Shown here: positions 11,101 to 21,000 of the stretch, one piece after another | Layout of the letters: every line of letters begins with the position of its first letter | How positions within the stretch are numbered: position 1 is the stretch's first letter | Source of the DNA: Panax quinquefolius | Taxonomy: Eukaryota > Streptophyta > Magnoliopsida > Apiales > Araliaceae | Direction of reading: 5' to 3' | Length of the DNA stretch: 64,000 bases | NCBI GenBank assembly: GCA_020205615.1 | Contig: JAINUW010000512.1 | Coordinates: forward strand, 248,001 to 312,000 | The notes under the pieces: model-generated | Databases searched by the model: none | Told to the model about the DNA's origin: nothing | Seen by the model: the letters and a program-made list of their open reading frames with translations, nothing else | Translations under genes and position numbers: made by a program

Positions 11101-14100
11101 CCTTTATCTCATTACATCTCTTATTCTCGCTTTACCCCAAGACAACATCTCTTTCTAGCTGCTATATCTTCTCATTGTGAACCTAAAACCTATGCTCAAG
11201 CTATGAAACTTTCTTACTGGCAACAGGCCATGACAGATGAAATTCATGCCTTAAGAGTTCAATAAGACTTGGATATTGACTTCCTTACCTAAAGGACATC
11301 ACACTTGGATGCAAATGGATCTATAAGACCAAGTTTCTTGCTAATGGTTCGATCAACAAGTACAAAGCTAGGTTGGTGGCAAAAGGCTTTAAGCAAACAC
11401 ATGGTCAAGACTATTTTGAAAATTTTGCTCCCGTAGCCAAAATGACCACAGGTAGACTTCTTTTAGCATTGGCATCCACTAAAAGGTGGCATTTGTCTCA
11501 AATAGATGTTTATATCCCTTTCCTTCATGGTGATTTACAAGAGGATGTCTAAATGGATTTACCTCCTCGATTTCAATGTCCAGTGCAAGATAATTCTTTT
11601 GCTCCCGTGGTTTGCAAATTAATAAAATCATTGTATGGGCTCAAACAAGCTCCAAGACAATGGTTTTCAAAATTTTCAAGTGTGCTTCTCAGTTATGGAT
11701 TTATTCAATCAAAAAGTGATCATTCTCTGTTTGTTCTAACCAAGGGTTCCTCATTTACTGCCCGTAATCATTCTCTGTTTGTTCTAACCAAGGGTTCCTC
11801 ATTTACTGCCCGTGATCATTCTCTGTTTGTTCTAACCAAGGGTTCCTCATTTACTGCCCTCTCACAGGGAACAATTCTTCTACTTTTACTACTATCAAGT
11901 CTTTTATTAACACTCAGTTTAAGATTAAAGACTTGGGCTCTTTGAAATATTTTTTGGGTTTAGAGATTGCAAGGAATGATACTGATATATATTAATCAAA
12001 TGAAATATGTTCTTGATATCTTACAGGACACTAGTCTTCAAGGTTCTAAACCTAGTGTTATTCCTATGGATCAACATCATCAGCTTGCCTCAGATAAAGG
12101 GGATCTTCTCTCAGCTTCTGACAGCAGTGCTACCAAAGATTGGTAGGCAGGCTAGTATATCTTACTATAACTAGACCTGACATTAGTTATGGTGTTCATA
12201 TTTGAAGTCAGTTTCTAGCTCAGCCTCGAACCCCTCATTTTGAAGTTGCATTGAAGTTGGTTAAATATCTTAAAGGCAGTTTGGGACAAGGTTTATTCTT
12301 TCCGGCCAACAATAGTCTTCAAGCGTCTGCATATTATGACGCAGATTGAGATTCTTGTTCTGATAGTAGACCATCAATATCTGGTTTTTGTGTCTTACTT
12401 GGCTCTTCCTTAATTTCATGGAAAAGTAAAAAAGCATCATACTATGTACAGGTTCTCTGCTGAATCAGAATATAGATCCATGGCCAATACATGTTGTGAA
12501 CTAGTATGGATTTCAGCTCTTTTAAAAGATTTTGGTATCCCAGTTTCTATGCCTATTCCTCTGTACTGTGACAACAAGGCAGCTCTCCATATTGCATCCA
12601 ATCTTGTGTTTCATGAGCGCACTAAACATATTGAGAAAGATTGTCACCTTGTACGGGATAAGCTTACGCAAGGTTTTATTTCTACTTATCATGTGTCCAA
12701 TCTTGACCAGCCGACTGATTTGCTTACTAAGTCCTTAGCTTCTCAACATCTTAAACAATTATTTACCAAGTTGAGCATTTGTAACTTGTTTCATAATGCC
12801 AACTTGAGGGGGATGTTATAGATATGACAAGTGAAACTTACAATTCTGAGTCAAACTCAGCATAGCATCACAAGCTCTCAGAAAACACAATCAAATTCAT
12901 GACAGTGGCAAAGATTTAGCTCACATTCATGTACATTAGTTTATGCTAGTTATGTTTATGACAATTTTGTAATATAGTTAGTTTGATAATTAGCCTATAA
13001 TGTAAGCAGTTTACATGTATAAATAGAGAGATATTAGCGTGTGATTGTAATAATAAAATGAATCTTCATTTTCATATGGATTTCATTTTATATCTGAAAG
13101 AACAACTCCCATAAGATCCTTAAGTAAATATATCAATAAATGTCCAGGTCCTCCAGGTTTTACAGTTAACTAAGAGAAAGTAGAAATCAAGAAATTTTCA
13201 TTTACTTAAAATTGTTGACAGATAATTGATAGTCTCTCATCTTTTAGGTCTCTAAGCATCAATATAGCTCTTATATCTTGAATTCTTGATATATAACCCG
13301 AAGAGTCAAAAGTAGAAACACTCTCGAATATATTGATTTTTTATATTCACCAACTAGATGAAACAATAACTTTTTATTTAACAACCTCATAAAGCATGCT
13401 TTCCTAATCCTCTAAAAGGCAGAAAGGAAGAAATGCAAAAAAGAAAAACAAGAATAGCCAACCTATTCAACCATGAAGACAACATTTAGTAAATGTATAC
13501 GAGAGTTATAGTCACATGCTAGGAGAATGGAAAAGCGAACTGAAACTGAAAAGGAACAATTCAGCTCTTGCAAAGGTAATTATAGATTAAGGCTGAGCTT
13601 ATGTAACTTGTATAGATAGTTGATACAAATAGTTAGCTCAACTAAATCAAGCACCTATTTATTAAATATTGACGAGCCAAGTAAATGGACCAACACCATT
13701 TCAAAGAACTGACAGAGGTTCTTAGTTTACTGCAAATCCAAGTTCTTAGAAAACAAAACCAGAGTGACTAGGCAGCAACGAACCAATCATATCCAATTCA
13801 TAGTTTTACATAGGAGACTATCTAGTTATGTTCTAAATTCCCAAAAAAACAAAAGGCGGAAATTCAGAGCTCACCAGAGCCCAATTATCATCAGCTAAAT
13901 CAATTCCCAGTAAAGAGATCATAAAACAAACAACAATTTTATCTACCAATGAAAGAACCTTGGTACAAATTAATATATGCGTGTGTTTTTACACATAAAG
14001 AGGAGATAGATATACATACCAGCCTTGTAAAAAAGAGGAACCACCACCCTGATCATTGTATTCGTGATGCTCACAGTGGTGGACATGATAAAGCTGCTGG

Positions 14101-14502
14101 GGTGGAGGATACCCTCCTCCACTGAAATACCCTTGATACCCTTGATACCCTTGACCTCGGGGTGGTGCATAAGGGTACCCAGGTGGCGGTTGTGGTGGCT
14201 GCGGATACCCTTCGAATGGCGGCGGCGGCGGCAGCGCAGATGGGTATCCTGGTGGTGGAGGATATGTAGAATGACTCCCATACCCTTCAAAATTAACAAT
14301 CACCACAAAATTGAAGTGCTAAAGTTTAGATCTTGAAAGTCAACAATCAGTCAAATTGAAAATATAAGAAAAATATAGCAAAATCAAAATCTGAAAAACA
14401 AAAGGAAAAGAAGACAAGAATTAGTGAAATTGAAGAAATGAATGTATACCTGGGGGAGGGTACTGGTGGTATGGGTCTTGAGGGGGTCTCTGGGTAACTC
14501 AT
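7619..14502 (-). CDS. Proline/tyrosine-rich CYSTM (cysteine-rich transmembrane module) protein, three exons
   Basis: Exon 1 is 14502-14450 (ATG AGT TAC...), exon 2 about 14284 or 14274 to 14020, exon 3 7673-7619. Exon 2 encodes repeats of the [24 protein letters not shown] kind. Exon 3 encodes the hallmark C-terminus [19 protein letters not shown] then stop, the CYSTM tail found at the end of small plant membrane-associated, often stress-related proteins. The exon 2 donor (ggctg|gtatgt) and exon 3 acceptor (gtgcag|ttttgc) join in phase to give the expected Gly-Cys. About 120 aa in all. The 6.3-kb second intron holds a complete copia element (8650-13095). The exon 1/2 junction is odd: using the first AG (14284) puts exon 1 out of frame, whereas an AG 10 bases later (14274) restores it. 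The tail assignment is sure; the exact N-terminus is not. The function follows from the family only. Confidence 0.75.
8034..8107. repeat. (CA)n(TA)n compound microsatellite in CYSTM intron 2
   Basis: About 26 CA units run directly into about 10 TA units, within the second intron of the CYSTM gene and upstream of the copia insertion. Confidence 0.95.
9173..9840 (+). pseudogene. Copia gag/protease remnant
   Basis: An ATG at 9173 opens a gag-like start ([13 protein letters not shown]) that stops at 9356. Most of gag, including any zinc knuckle, seems deleted, because protease-like sequence follows within about 150 bases. Where copia proteases have a W-[IL]-x-DSGA-x-DHIT active site, this copy reads [12 protein letters not shown] (about 9496-9531), so the catalytic Asp-Ser-Gly is lost. 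The following LPNGKV and [18 protein letters not shown] segments match the usual linker to the pre-integrase region. Confidence 0.8.
9880..11090 (+). pseudogene. Copia integrase remnant
   Basis: The pre-integrase HHCC region is recognisable ([18 protein letters not shown]...[11 protein letters not shown]). The integrase core begins HCDLWGPYK (first Asp present), then is broken by a stop after PHS (10106) and frameshifts to about 10330. The second acidic position reads TENGMEF instead of the usual TDNG, a Glu for Asp change. The third region is present as [14 protein letters not shown] longer open segment (10327-11076) continues through [17 protein letters not shown] and the C-terminal Ser-rich linker. 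Confidence 0.85.
11180..12821 (+). pseudogene. Copia reverse transcriptase-RNase H remnant
   Basis: RT motifs are visible in sequence: [14 protein letters not shown] (about 11410), [19 protein letters not shown] then a stop in place of the usual Tyr (11550), and [17 protein letters not shown]. Past the triplicated segment at 11719-11858 the frame breaks and no YVDD box can be read, so the catalytic centre is gone. RNase H follows: a stop lies inside [15 protein letters not shown], then [32 protein letters not shown] and [14 protein letters not shown] to 12821, close to the polypurine tract. Confidence 0.85.
11719..11858 (+). repeat. 48-bp in-frame triplication inside copia RT
   Basis: Three head-to-tail copies of a 48-base unit starting at 11719, 11767 and 11815 (third slightly short), each encoding [17 protein letters not shown]. 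The copies are almost identical, so the expansion is recent relative to the rest of the decayed element. Confidence 0.95.
13101..13960. other. CYSTM intron 2, part upstream of exon 2
   Basis: AT-rich DNA between the copia target duplication and exon 2 of the CYSTM gene. I find no other gene, repeat or structured RNA in it. Confidence 0.5.
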
Positions 14503-14640
14503 AGAATATTCTCTCTCTCTTCCCTTCGCTTCCCTGAGAAAGTGGTGGACGTAGGAGAACCGGCAGTAATTGTATTGTATTCACCGGCGAGAAGAAGTTA
14601 CAGGTGCGTATTCAATTAGTATTTATTTCATATAAAGACG
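14503..14640 (-). promoter_or_regulatory. CYSTM 5' leader / proximal promoter
   Basis: Upstream of the ATG (14502) on the minus strand the sequence is purine-rich (gggaagagagagagaatattct). No TATA box can be assigned with confidence. Confidence 0.3.
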
Positions 14641-14868
14641 ACAGAGTCCATATTTAGTTTTGAGGGTTTCCCAATTGGCCTTCATTAGCTGTCCTGTCCC
14701 AAATCATATCCCACCACCTCAACGCGTTTTTATCATTTTATTTTTACCAGATTTAGTATGTATTTTTGATAGTTATAATTTCATTTATACATTTTTTAGA
14801 AAATTATATTTTCACGTGTTAAAATAATATTTTTATTTTCATGATCTCACATTCATGTGAGAAAGATT

Positions 14869-15814
14869 CAGTGGTGGAATCAAAAATTTTTGAGAGAAAT
14901 AATATTAATTTTCGGAAATTTATAAACCATTTGTTAAAATATATTTGAAAAACACATGTTGACGTCTGAGTTACAATTCTATCCGAATAAATTCCTCTTA
15001 TAAAAGTACTGTAGAGAAAAGTCTTGTGAAAGATAGAGAGGCAATATTTGAGTTGGAAAAAATCCCTCCGAATAAAAATGAAGTTGACTAGGTGAAGTTG
15101 AAGGAATTGAAGCGATAGGAGGAGATGGCCAAAGCTAAGCAAACGTTGGAGAGGAAGAAAAAATTGACCGAAAAAACGGCCATAAAAGCTCATAAGGAAA
15201 CTAAAAAGAAACTAAGGAAATTACTTGTGTATCCACACATTTCAAGATTGTGTAAACAAGAAACTTGATGTCAGACTTAAAACTGATGAAATTTGTGATT
15301 TTTTTAACTGATAAAGCACTCAAACAACTTGAGTTAACTTATAACTCATATATGTACATCAATTTACAGAGAGAACCCATTAATTTTCATGTTTTAACCA
15401 AATTAACCTTTATGACATTTATACAAACACATGGTATGCAAGTTTTAAAAATTATAGTTCCATGAAATCCAAGCATATAAATACGTAATCTCCGTACATA
15501 ATTTCATCCTTATATCATTTGAGCCCTTCATGTTTCCATAATCAAAACTCCAACAACCAATTTCACATCAATAACAAATATATTCCATCCAATTTCTATT
15601 AACTTATTTTTTTTTAAACAGGTAGAACATCCTTTCTTTTGTAAATTAATTGGTTGAAAACGTATCTCAACTTTAATTGTAATTGAATTGGATTCTTCTC
15701 ATAATTTCTTTTGTTCTGATTCTCCTTTAATTCCAGTTTAGACCATCAATTACTCCGCCTTACTCCCGTTGAGTAATTAAACATGGGGTCATATGACCCT
15801 TAGTTCCACCTCTG
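14869..15814. mobile_element. Small TIR element (CAGWGGYGGAAT termini)
   Basis: The left end reads CAGTGGTGGAATCAAAA (14869) and the right end is its inverted counterpart (ttccacctctg, ending 15814), with a subterminal gggtcatatgaccc at about 15786. The same termini and the same subterminal motif bound 24725-25349, so this is a family with two copies here. A third partial end lies at 16018-16045 (tagttccgcctccgg). No transposase is encoded. Superfamily not assigned. Confidence 0.45.
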
Positions 15815-16435
15815 GAGAGACACATACCCACTCACTACATGTTACAGAATCATATGGAAATATTAATTTTTTTTATATAAAAATATCAGTTTCTCACTTT
15901 TGTCGAGTCATCTCTCACAAGTCATTGACTTACCTCAACTTTAATTATAATTAAATTAAATTCTTCTTATAATTTCTTTTTATTTGAATCTCTTTTTAAT
16001 CCCATCTTACCCCGCCCCTCTAGTTCCGCCTCCGGAGAGACTCATACCCTTATCAATTTTTTTATAAAAATATCAATTTCTATAATGACATAAACTAATT
16101 TATAAAATAAGTTTAATGGAGTAGATAGTCATACAGATAGATATAATCAGCATTCACCAAGAAAAAGAAAAATACTCCTCCTGTATGAAGTAAATTGGAA
16201 AAGTAAAAATCTTCTCAAACAACACAACACAACACGGTTAAGCAACCGAGTCCTCAAGAAAGTCAATTATTTCGCTCTAGTACAATATTATACTAGTAGT
16301 TAATTGAAATCTCATCCTCTACAGACACTAATATTAAAAAGTTGTCTCCACCCTTTATAGATACAAATAAAATAAAATCTTAATCTCTTCAAGATTCAAA
16401 GCTGACATAAATCAAACCAGCCAAAACCAAGCATA
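15815..16435 (+). promoter_or_regulatory. Upstream region of the GEM-like gene
   Basis: AT-rich region holding a duplicated partial TIR-element end (about 15900-16050) and then the 5' flank and leader of the GEM-like gene. An atgaatgg context at 16436 is the first in-frame start. No clear TATA box or named operator is visible. Confidence 0.3.
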
Positions 16436-17397
16436 ATGAATGGTATTGGTGATAGTAATCCCCATGAAACAAAGGCTGGACCTTCTTCATCCAGCAGCTC
16501 AAATCCAGCACCCAATGATCATCTGAGTGCCGAGAAATGGGGAACTCAGGTTATGGGGGCGCCGGCGGTGCCTACGACCCACCCAAATAACCAAAAGGCA
16601 GCCACATGGAGCGCAGGCGATCACCCGGAATACCATCATTACCCCTATGTCCAATACACCCCTATTCCAAAACCAGCCAGCAACCCCATGGATTCCGTCC
16701 TTCAAAAGTTCAATTCTTGGAGCAACAAAGCTGAGACCACTGCCAACAATATCTGGCATAATTGTATGTTCAAACACCCGATTTCAATTCATAATTTTCA
16801 AAATCATGATCCTTTATTGACATAGTTTTGTTTTTAATCAGTGAAAACAGGGTCCTCTGTTTCTGGATCAGCATGGGGGAAAATGAATCTGACGGCCAAA
16901 GCATTAACAGAAGGTGGGTTTGAGCCACTATACAAGCAAACATTCGCAACTTTTGCCAATGAGAAACTGAAGAAGACTTTTGCCTGTTATCTCTCAACTT
17001 CAACTGGACCAGTTGCTGGAACTCTTTATCTCTCAAATATTCATGTAGCTTTCTGCAGCGATCGCCCCTTGTCTTTTACTGCACCCTCTGGCCAGCTCAC
17101 TTGGAGCTATTACAAGGTATACCAAGATTGAAGATCCATTTATATTTTTATTTTATAAGTTAAACTAAATGTTACCTGATCATACCATACATACAGGTTA
17201 TGGTACCTCTGGGGAAGGTTGCAACCGTCATCCCCGTCTTGATGAGTGAAAATAAATCCGAAAAATACATCCATATTGTCACCGTTGACGGACATGATTT
17301 CTGGTTTATGGGATTTGTCAACTTTGAGAAAGCATCTCACCATCTGTTGGAAAGTGTCTCAAGTTTTGCCGCAGCCGGAATACCAGTTCAGAGTTAA
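16436..17397 (+). CDS. GEM-like protein (GRAM domain)
   Basis: Three exons: 16436-16763, 16842-17116 and 17197-17397, all with GT-AG introns, giving 267 aa. The N-terminal third (1-75) is low-complexity, rich in Pro, Ser and His. Residues about 88-118 carry the family linker NPMDSVLQKFNSWSNKAETTANNIWHNLKTG. The GRAM domain follows (about 138-215) with ANEKLKKTFACYLST, GPVAGTLYLSN, VAFCSDRPLSFTAPSG and WSYYKVMVPLGKV. The C-terminus has EKYIHIVTVDGHDFWFMGFVNFEKA. This is the plant GEM/GEM-like family, named after GLABRA2 EXPRESSION MODULATOR; several members respond to abscisic acid. GRAM domains are thought to bind membrane lipids. Length is normal and no residue is obviously missing. The precise paralogue cannot be told. 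Confidence 0.93.
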
Positions 17398-18043
17398 TCA
17401 TGTAGTATCTGTTAGTAGCTTTGCCTTTGAGCGACTATCTTTTGTTTCTAGTATTATTATCTTCTTCGTAATAAGATTGCCCTTGAAGCAGTTCATTTTA
17501 AAATTTTGTTCATCTTTGCTTCTTTGTAACCCACAAAACAATACTTCAAATGCTAAATTTACTTGTGGATTTCACACATAATCCTTATATACTACCAAAA
17601 TTTCTTGCTATTCAAAATGTTTTCATAAAAAATTATCCATTTTGGATCAGATATATATGACAAAGAGGAACCATCACAAAATGAACCACATTTATCATGG
17701 CCTGGAAACCCATAAATTAAAGAGAGAATAATTAAGGTTCAAAATTGAGTGGATTAAGTATGCTCAGGAAATGTACAAAAACAAAACTAATGTCGGATCT
17801 TTTGGCCTTAGATGATGCTTTTCTTCACAACAATCTCTTTGCTCAACATTACCTGCCACTATTATGAGACTATCTTTTAGTACATTTTGGAACAACCTTA
17901 GAAATAAAGAGGTACAACTTCCCTAGCAAATAAAAAAAGTATATTTTCTTTTGGGGGAGGGGCAGCTTGGGGGGAACAGGAAGCCACATTCTTTCTTCAA
18001 GAAAATCTGATTGTAGACCAGCAAATGTTTTACAATCTAATAG
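17398..18043. other. Shared 3' flank of two convergent genes
   Basis: The GEM-like gene (plus) ends at 17397 and TRAP-beta (minus) at 18044, so this interval should hold both 3'UTRs and polyadenylation sites. A G-rich run (tgggggaggggcagcttgggggg, 17954-17976) is the only notable feature. Confidence 0.5.
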
Positions 18044-21000
18044 CTAACGCTTCTTTTTGCCTCCCTTTGCAGCACTAGATTTAGATGGGGTTGCAACCAA
18101 GTAGATGAACAATACCACGATTGAGATCACAGAAATCAATGACCCGTACTTTCCCAACAACCTCTGCAAATAGTGAATGATTTAGTGTAAGCGAAGGATA
18201 AATGAGTTCTTTATGAGCTACTGCAATCATTCAATAGAAGACTAATAATCAGAAGTCATGCTGAAAATAAATAGAAAGGCACCACCATTTCCTACAAAGG
18301 TCAAACGCGGAGAAAGAATAACATCATATACTGTTTAATTGATTCAAAATAAAATCCCCCTTAAAACCCATATTGGAAACAGGGAAAAATAAAATAAAAG
18401 GCCCTTATACGAGTAATAAGCAATCTTTGTCCAATGAACCCACGAAATATGAGCAGGAGGAGATATAAAAAACAACACCATCTATCAAATCAATATCTTC
18501 TTTACTAACAGGTGCCCATTCTAATTCCTTCCAGATGCAACTATGCAAGTTCTATTTTTAAACGAAAAACAAACAGGTGGACTCAAACATGCACACAAGT
18601 ACACAAACACCAGGAAAAAAAAAAGATACAAAAGATAACAACAGCATCAGTTATCCACAATTTGCATCTCTAGTCTAACAATCTAGTGGTACTAAGTTGA
18701 ACCATACCTTAGCCTGAAATATTTTGGGCACCATCATACACAAGTACATGCAAAAACACAACAGTATTTCTTAGTTAATCCAGGATACCGTTTGTAAGAA
18801 GTTGATCAATTAACAGATTAGTATAAGAAATTTACCCAGTCAAACTTCTTCTCAGGAGCCTTATCAGCTAGTAGGTCTAGAGGCAGAAGTGGAGTTGAAT
18901 ATGCCTCCTAATATAGACGCACAAAATCAACACTCTGTTAAAACAAGTAAATTACTTGTGTATGTGTATATAAGATATCTGCAGTGAATGCTAAGGCATA
19001 AACCTGTAGAGCAGCTTTTGTAGGAATGCGGAATTTAATAACTGCCGGTGCACCATAAAATAGTGTTTTTACTTTGGACTCCAATTCAAAAGAGTGTGAT
19101 AGAAGAGCACCGCTGCCAATTATACAAGTTAGCATATTAAGATCTTTTTGTAAGGAAAATTAAAAGCGTACTCCGAGATATTGTAGCCAGTTGGCATGGT
19201 GGAATCAGAACTCACGAATCAAGCTTTTCCCACGACGTCGAAATGTTACCACTGATGATATCAAAATATTCTCTGGACCAGCTATCATCAGTTAGACTAA
19301 CGTCATATGCAGTCCTGAACAGAATAATTTACAAAAAATGTGAAAATTTATAATCACAACCAACATAGAAATATAAATATACAAAGAAAACAGCAGTTAG
19401 ATTTAGTTTATATCAAGCAGCACAAAAAACTTTCTTTCCACATACCACAACCAAAACTAGAAAGGTAGATGTATTCCTTGCAGTTTTCACTTGGAGCATA
19501 TTTTATTTCCTAAAACATTTACTTTTAACAATATTAAGCAGGGTGTTCTAAAAATCCCCGCCTAGGCCCCCCTTGGCGCCTCGCCTAGGCGCTAAGCCTC
19601 CCTGGGGCCTCACCTAAGCCCAAAGTGGCAAAAAAATCCCTCCAAGAAATTAGAAATTAGGCGGAGTCTAGGCGGAGAGGTTTTTTTATATTTAATAACT
19701 ATCCAAATCAAATCTTAATATATTTATTTTTCTAATGATTTATCATATTCATAATACAAGTTGTAGCATATCAAATCACAACAAGAAGTGAACAATATCA
19801 AGTCAAAATGGATAATTTTATTATAGTTGTAATTTTTTGAACTTGTACCAACTTCAAATTATATAAATGATGATACATTTGTAATATTTGGTTTAATTCA
19901 ATATAATTCTTAAATTTATGTTTAGTTTTTTAAGTTTTAATATTGAATTAAATTCTTGAAATTTTAAATTTTATTATTTAATAGTAATCTTGTTTATGAA
20001 TAAAACTAATACATTAAAAATATGTTTGAACTTTGAACAATTGCATGTTTGTGTTTGAACTTTGACATTAACAATATAGGTATGTGTTTGAACTTTAAGC
20101 AAATGCATTTATTATCTTTATTATAGATTGTTTTGCTTTATATTATTGTTTTGTTTGGATAAATGTAAGATAAAATATTAAAATTGACTTAAAATAAAAA
20201 ATCCCGCCTAAGCCACCCAGGCCCCCTAGGCACCCCCGACCGCCCGCCTCCCTCCCGCCTTTTAGAACATTAATGGCTTCTATTTCCTAATGGTGGTCAA
20301 AGTACAAAGTATGCATGTAATTTCATACATGTAACTTGAAGGTAAATGAAGGTTCTAGCATCTAGCAATCAATTTCAACCACCATGGAGTTGTAAGGTAC
20401 AAGAGGTCCTTGGCACAACTAGTGGACTTCAGTTGGATGTTAGATTGAGATTCAAGGTATTAGACTTCCCAAATTAAGCTTTCATGTGGGAAAGCAAGAC
20501 TTCAAAATTAAACTAAGTAAAGTCTCCTCCAAACAAGTCTTAAATTCTTAATGCTAGGTCCATTGTCCACATACACTTTTCATCAATGATTAAAGTTCTA
20601 GTCAATATTTATAATCTAATTAAAGGTTTTTATAGAAAATTCACCTCTTCAATTTTCAGAATAATCCAATTCACTGCTTCATAATTCTCATCCTAATGGA
20701 TCCTGGTAAGTGGTATCATCTTTGATGAAATTAACAAAAGATGATTTGCATTGTGTGGTTATATAATGTGACAAGAAAAGAGAAATAGTTAATTAGAAGC
20801 ATCTAGCCTGGAGTAAAAGTTCAGGTAGACTAAGGATCCCAGTTCAAAGTATAAAACTTAAAGCTTACAAAAGATTTTTAAGTGTGCCATTGGCAAACCT
20901 CAGGATGGAGTGAGTATTAGCATTAGCTGTCCAAATTTATTATAAGTGTGTAAGGAACTTGTGAAAAAATAACTACTTTACCTTAACCTCTCTAGGTTTT

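Larger units (their letters stand above)
8645..13100 (+). mobile_element. Full-length, decayed Ty1/copia retrotransposon with 5-bp target duplication
   Basis: The 5' LTR is 8650-8942 (TGCTGTAGACATG...TTTATATCA) and the 3' LTR is 12814-13095 (TGTTATAGATATG...TATATCT). They are collinear with scattered substitutions and small indels. The target duplication gaaag flanks the element at 8645-8649 and 13096-13100. The primer-binding site TGGTATCAGAGC (complementary to initiator tRNA-Met) starts at 8943, directly after the LTR. The polypurine tract is ttgagggggatg just before 12814. Coding order is gag-protease-integrase-RT-RNase H, i.e. copia. It lies in intron 2 of the CYSTM gene, in the opposite orientation to it. 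Many stops and frameshifts make it non-autonomous. Confidence 0.95.

Noticed and set aside
14064..14336. Plus-strand open frame rich in Trp and Arg
   Set aside because: Complement of the Pro/Tyr/Gly-rich CYSTM exon 2; no independent support.
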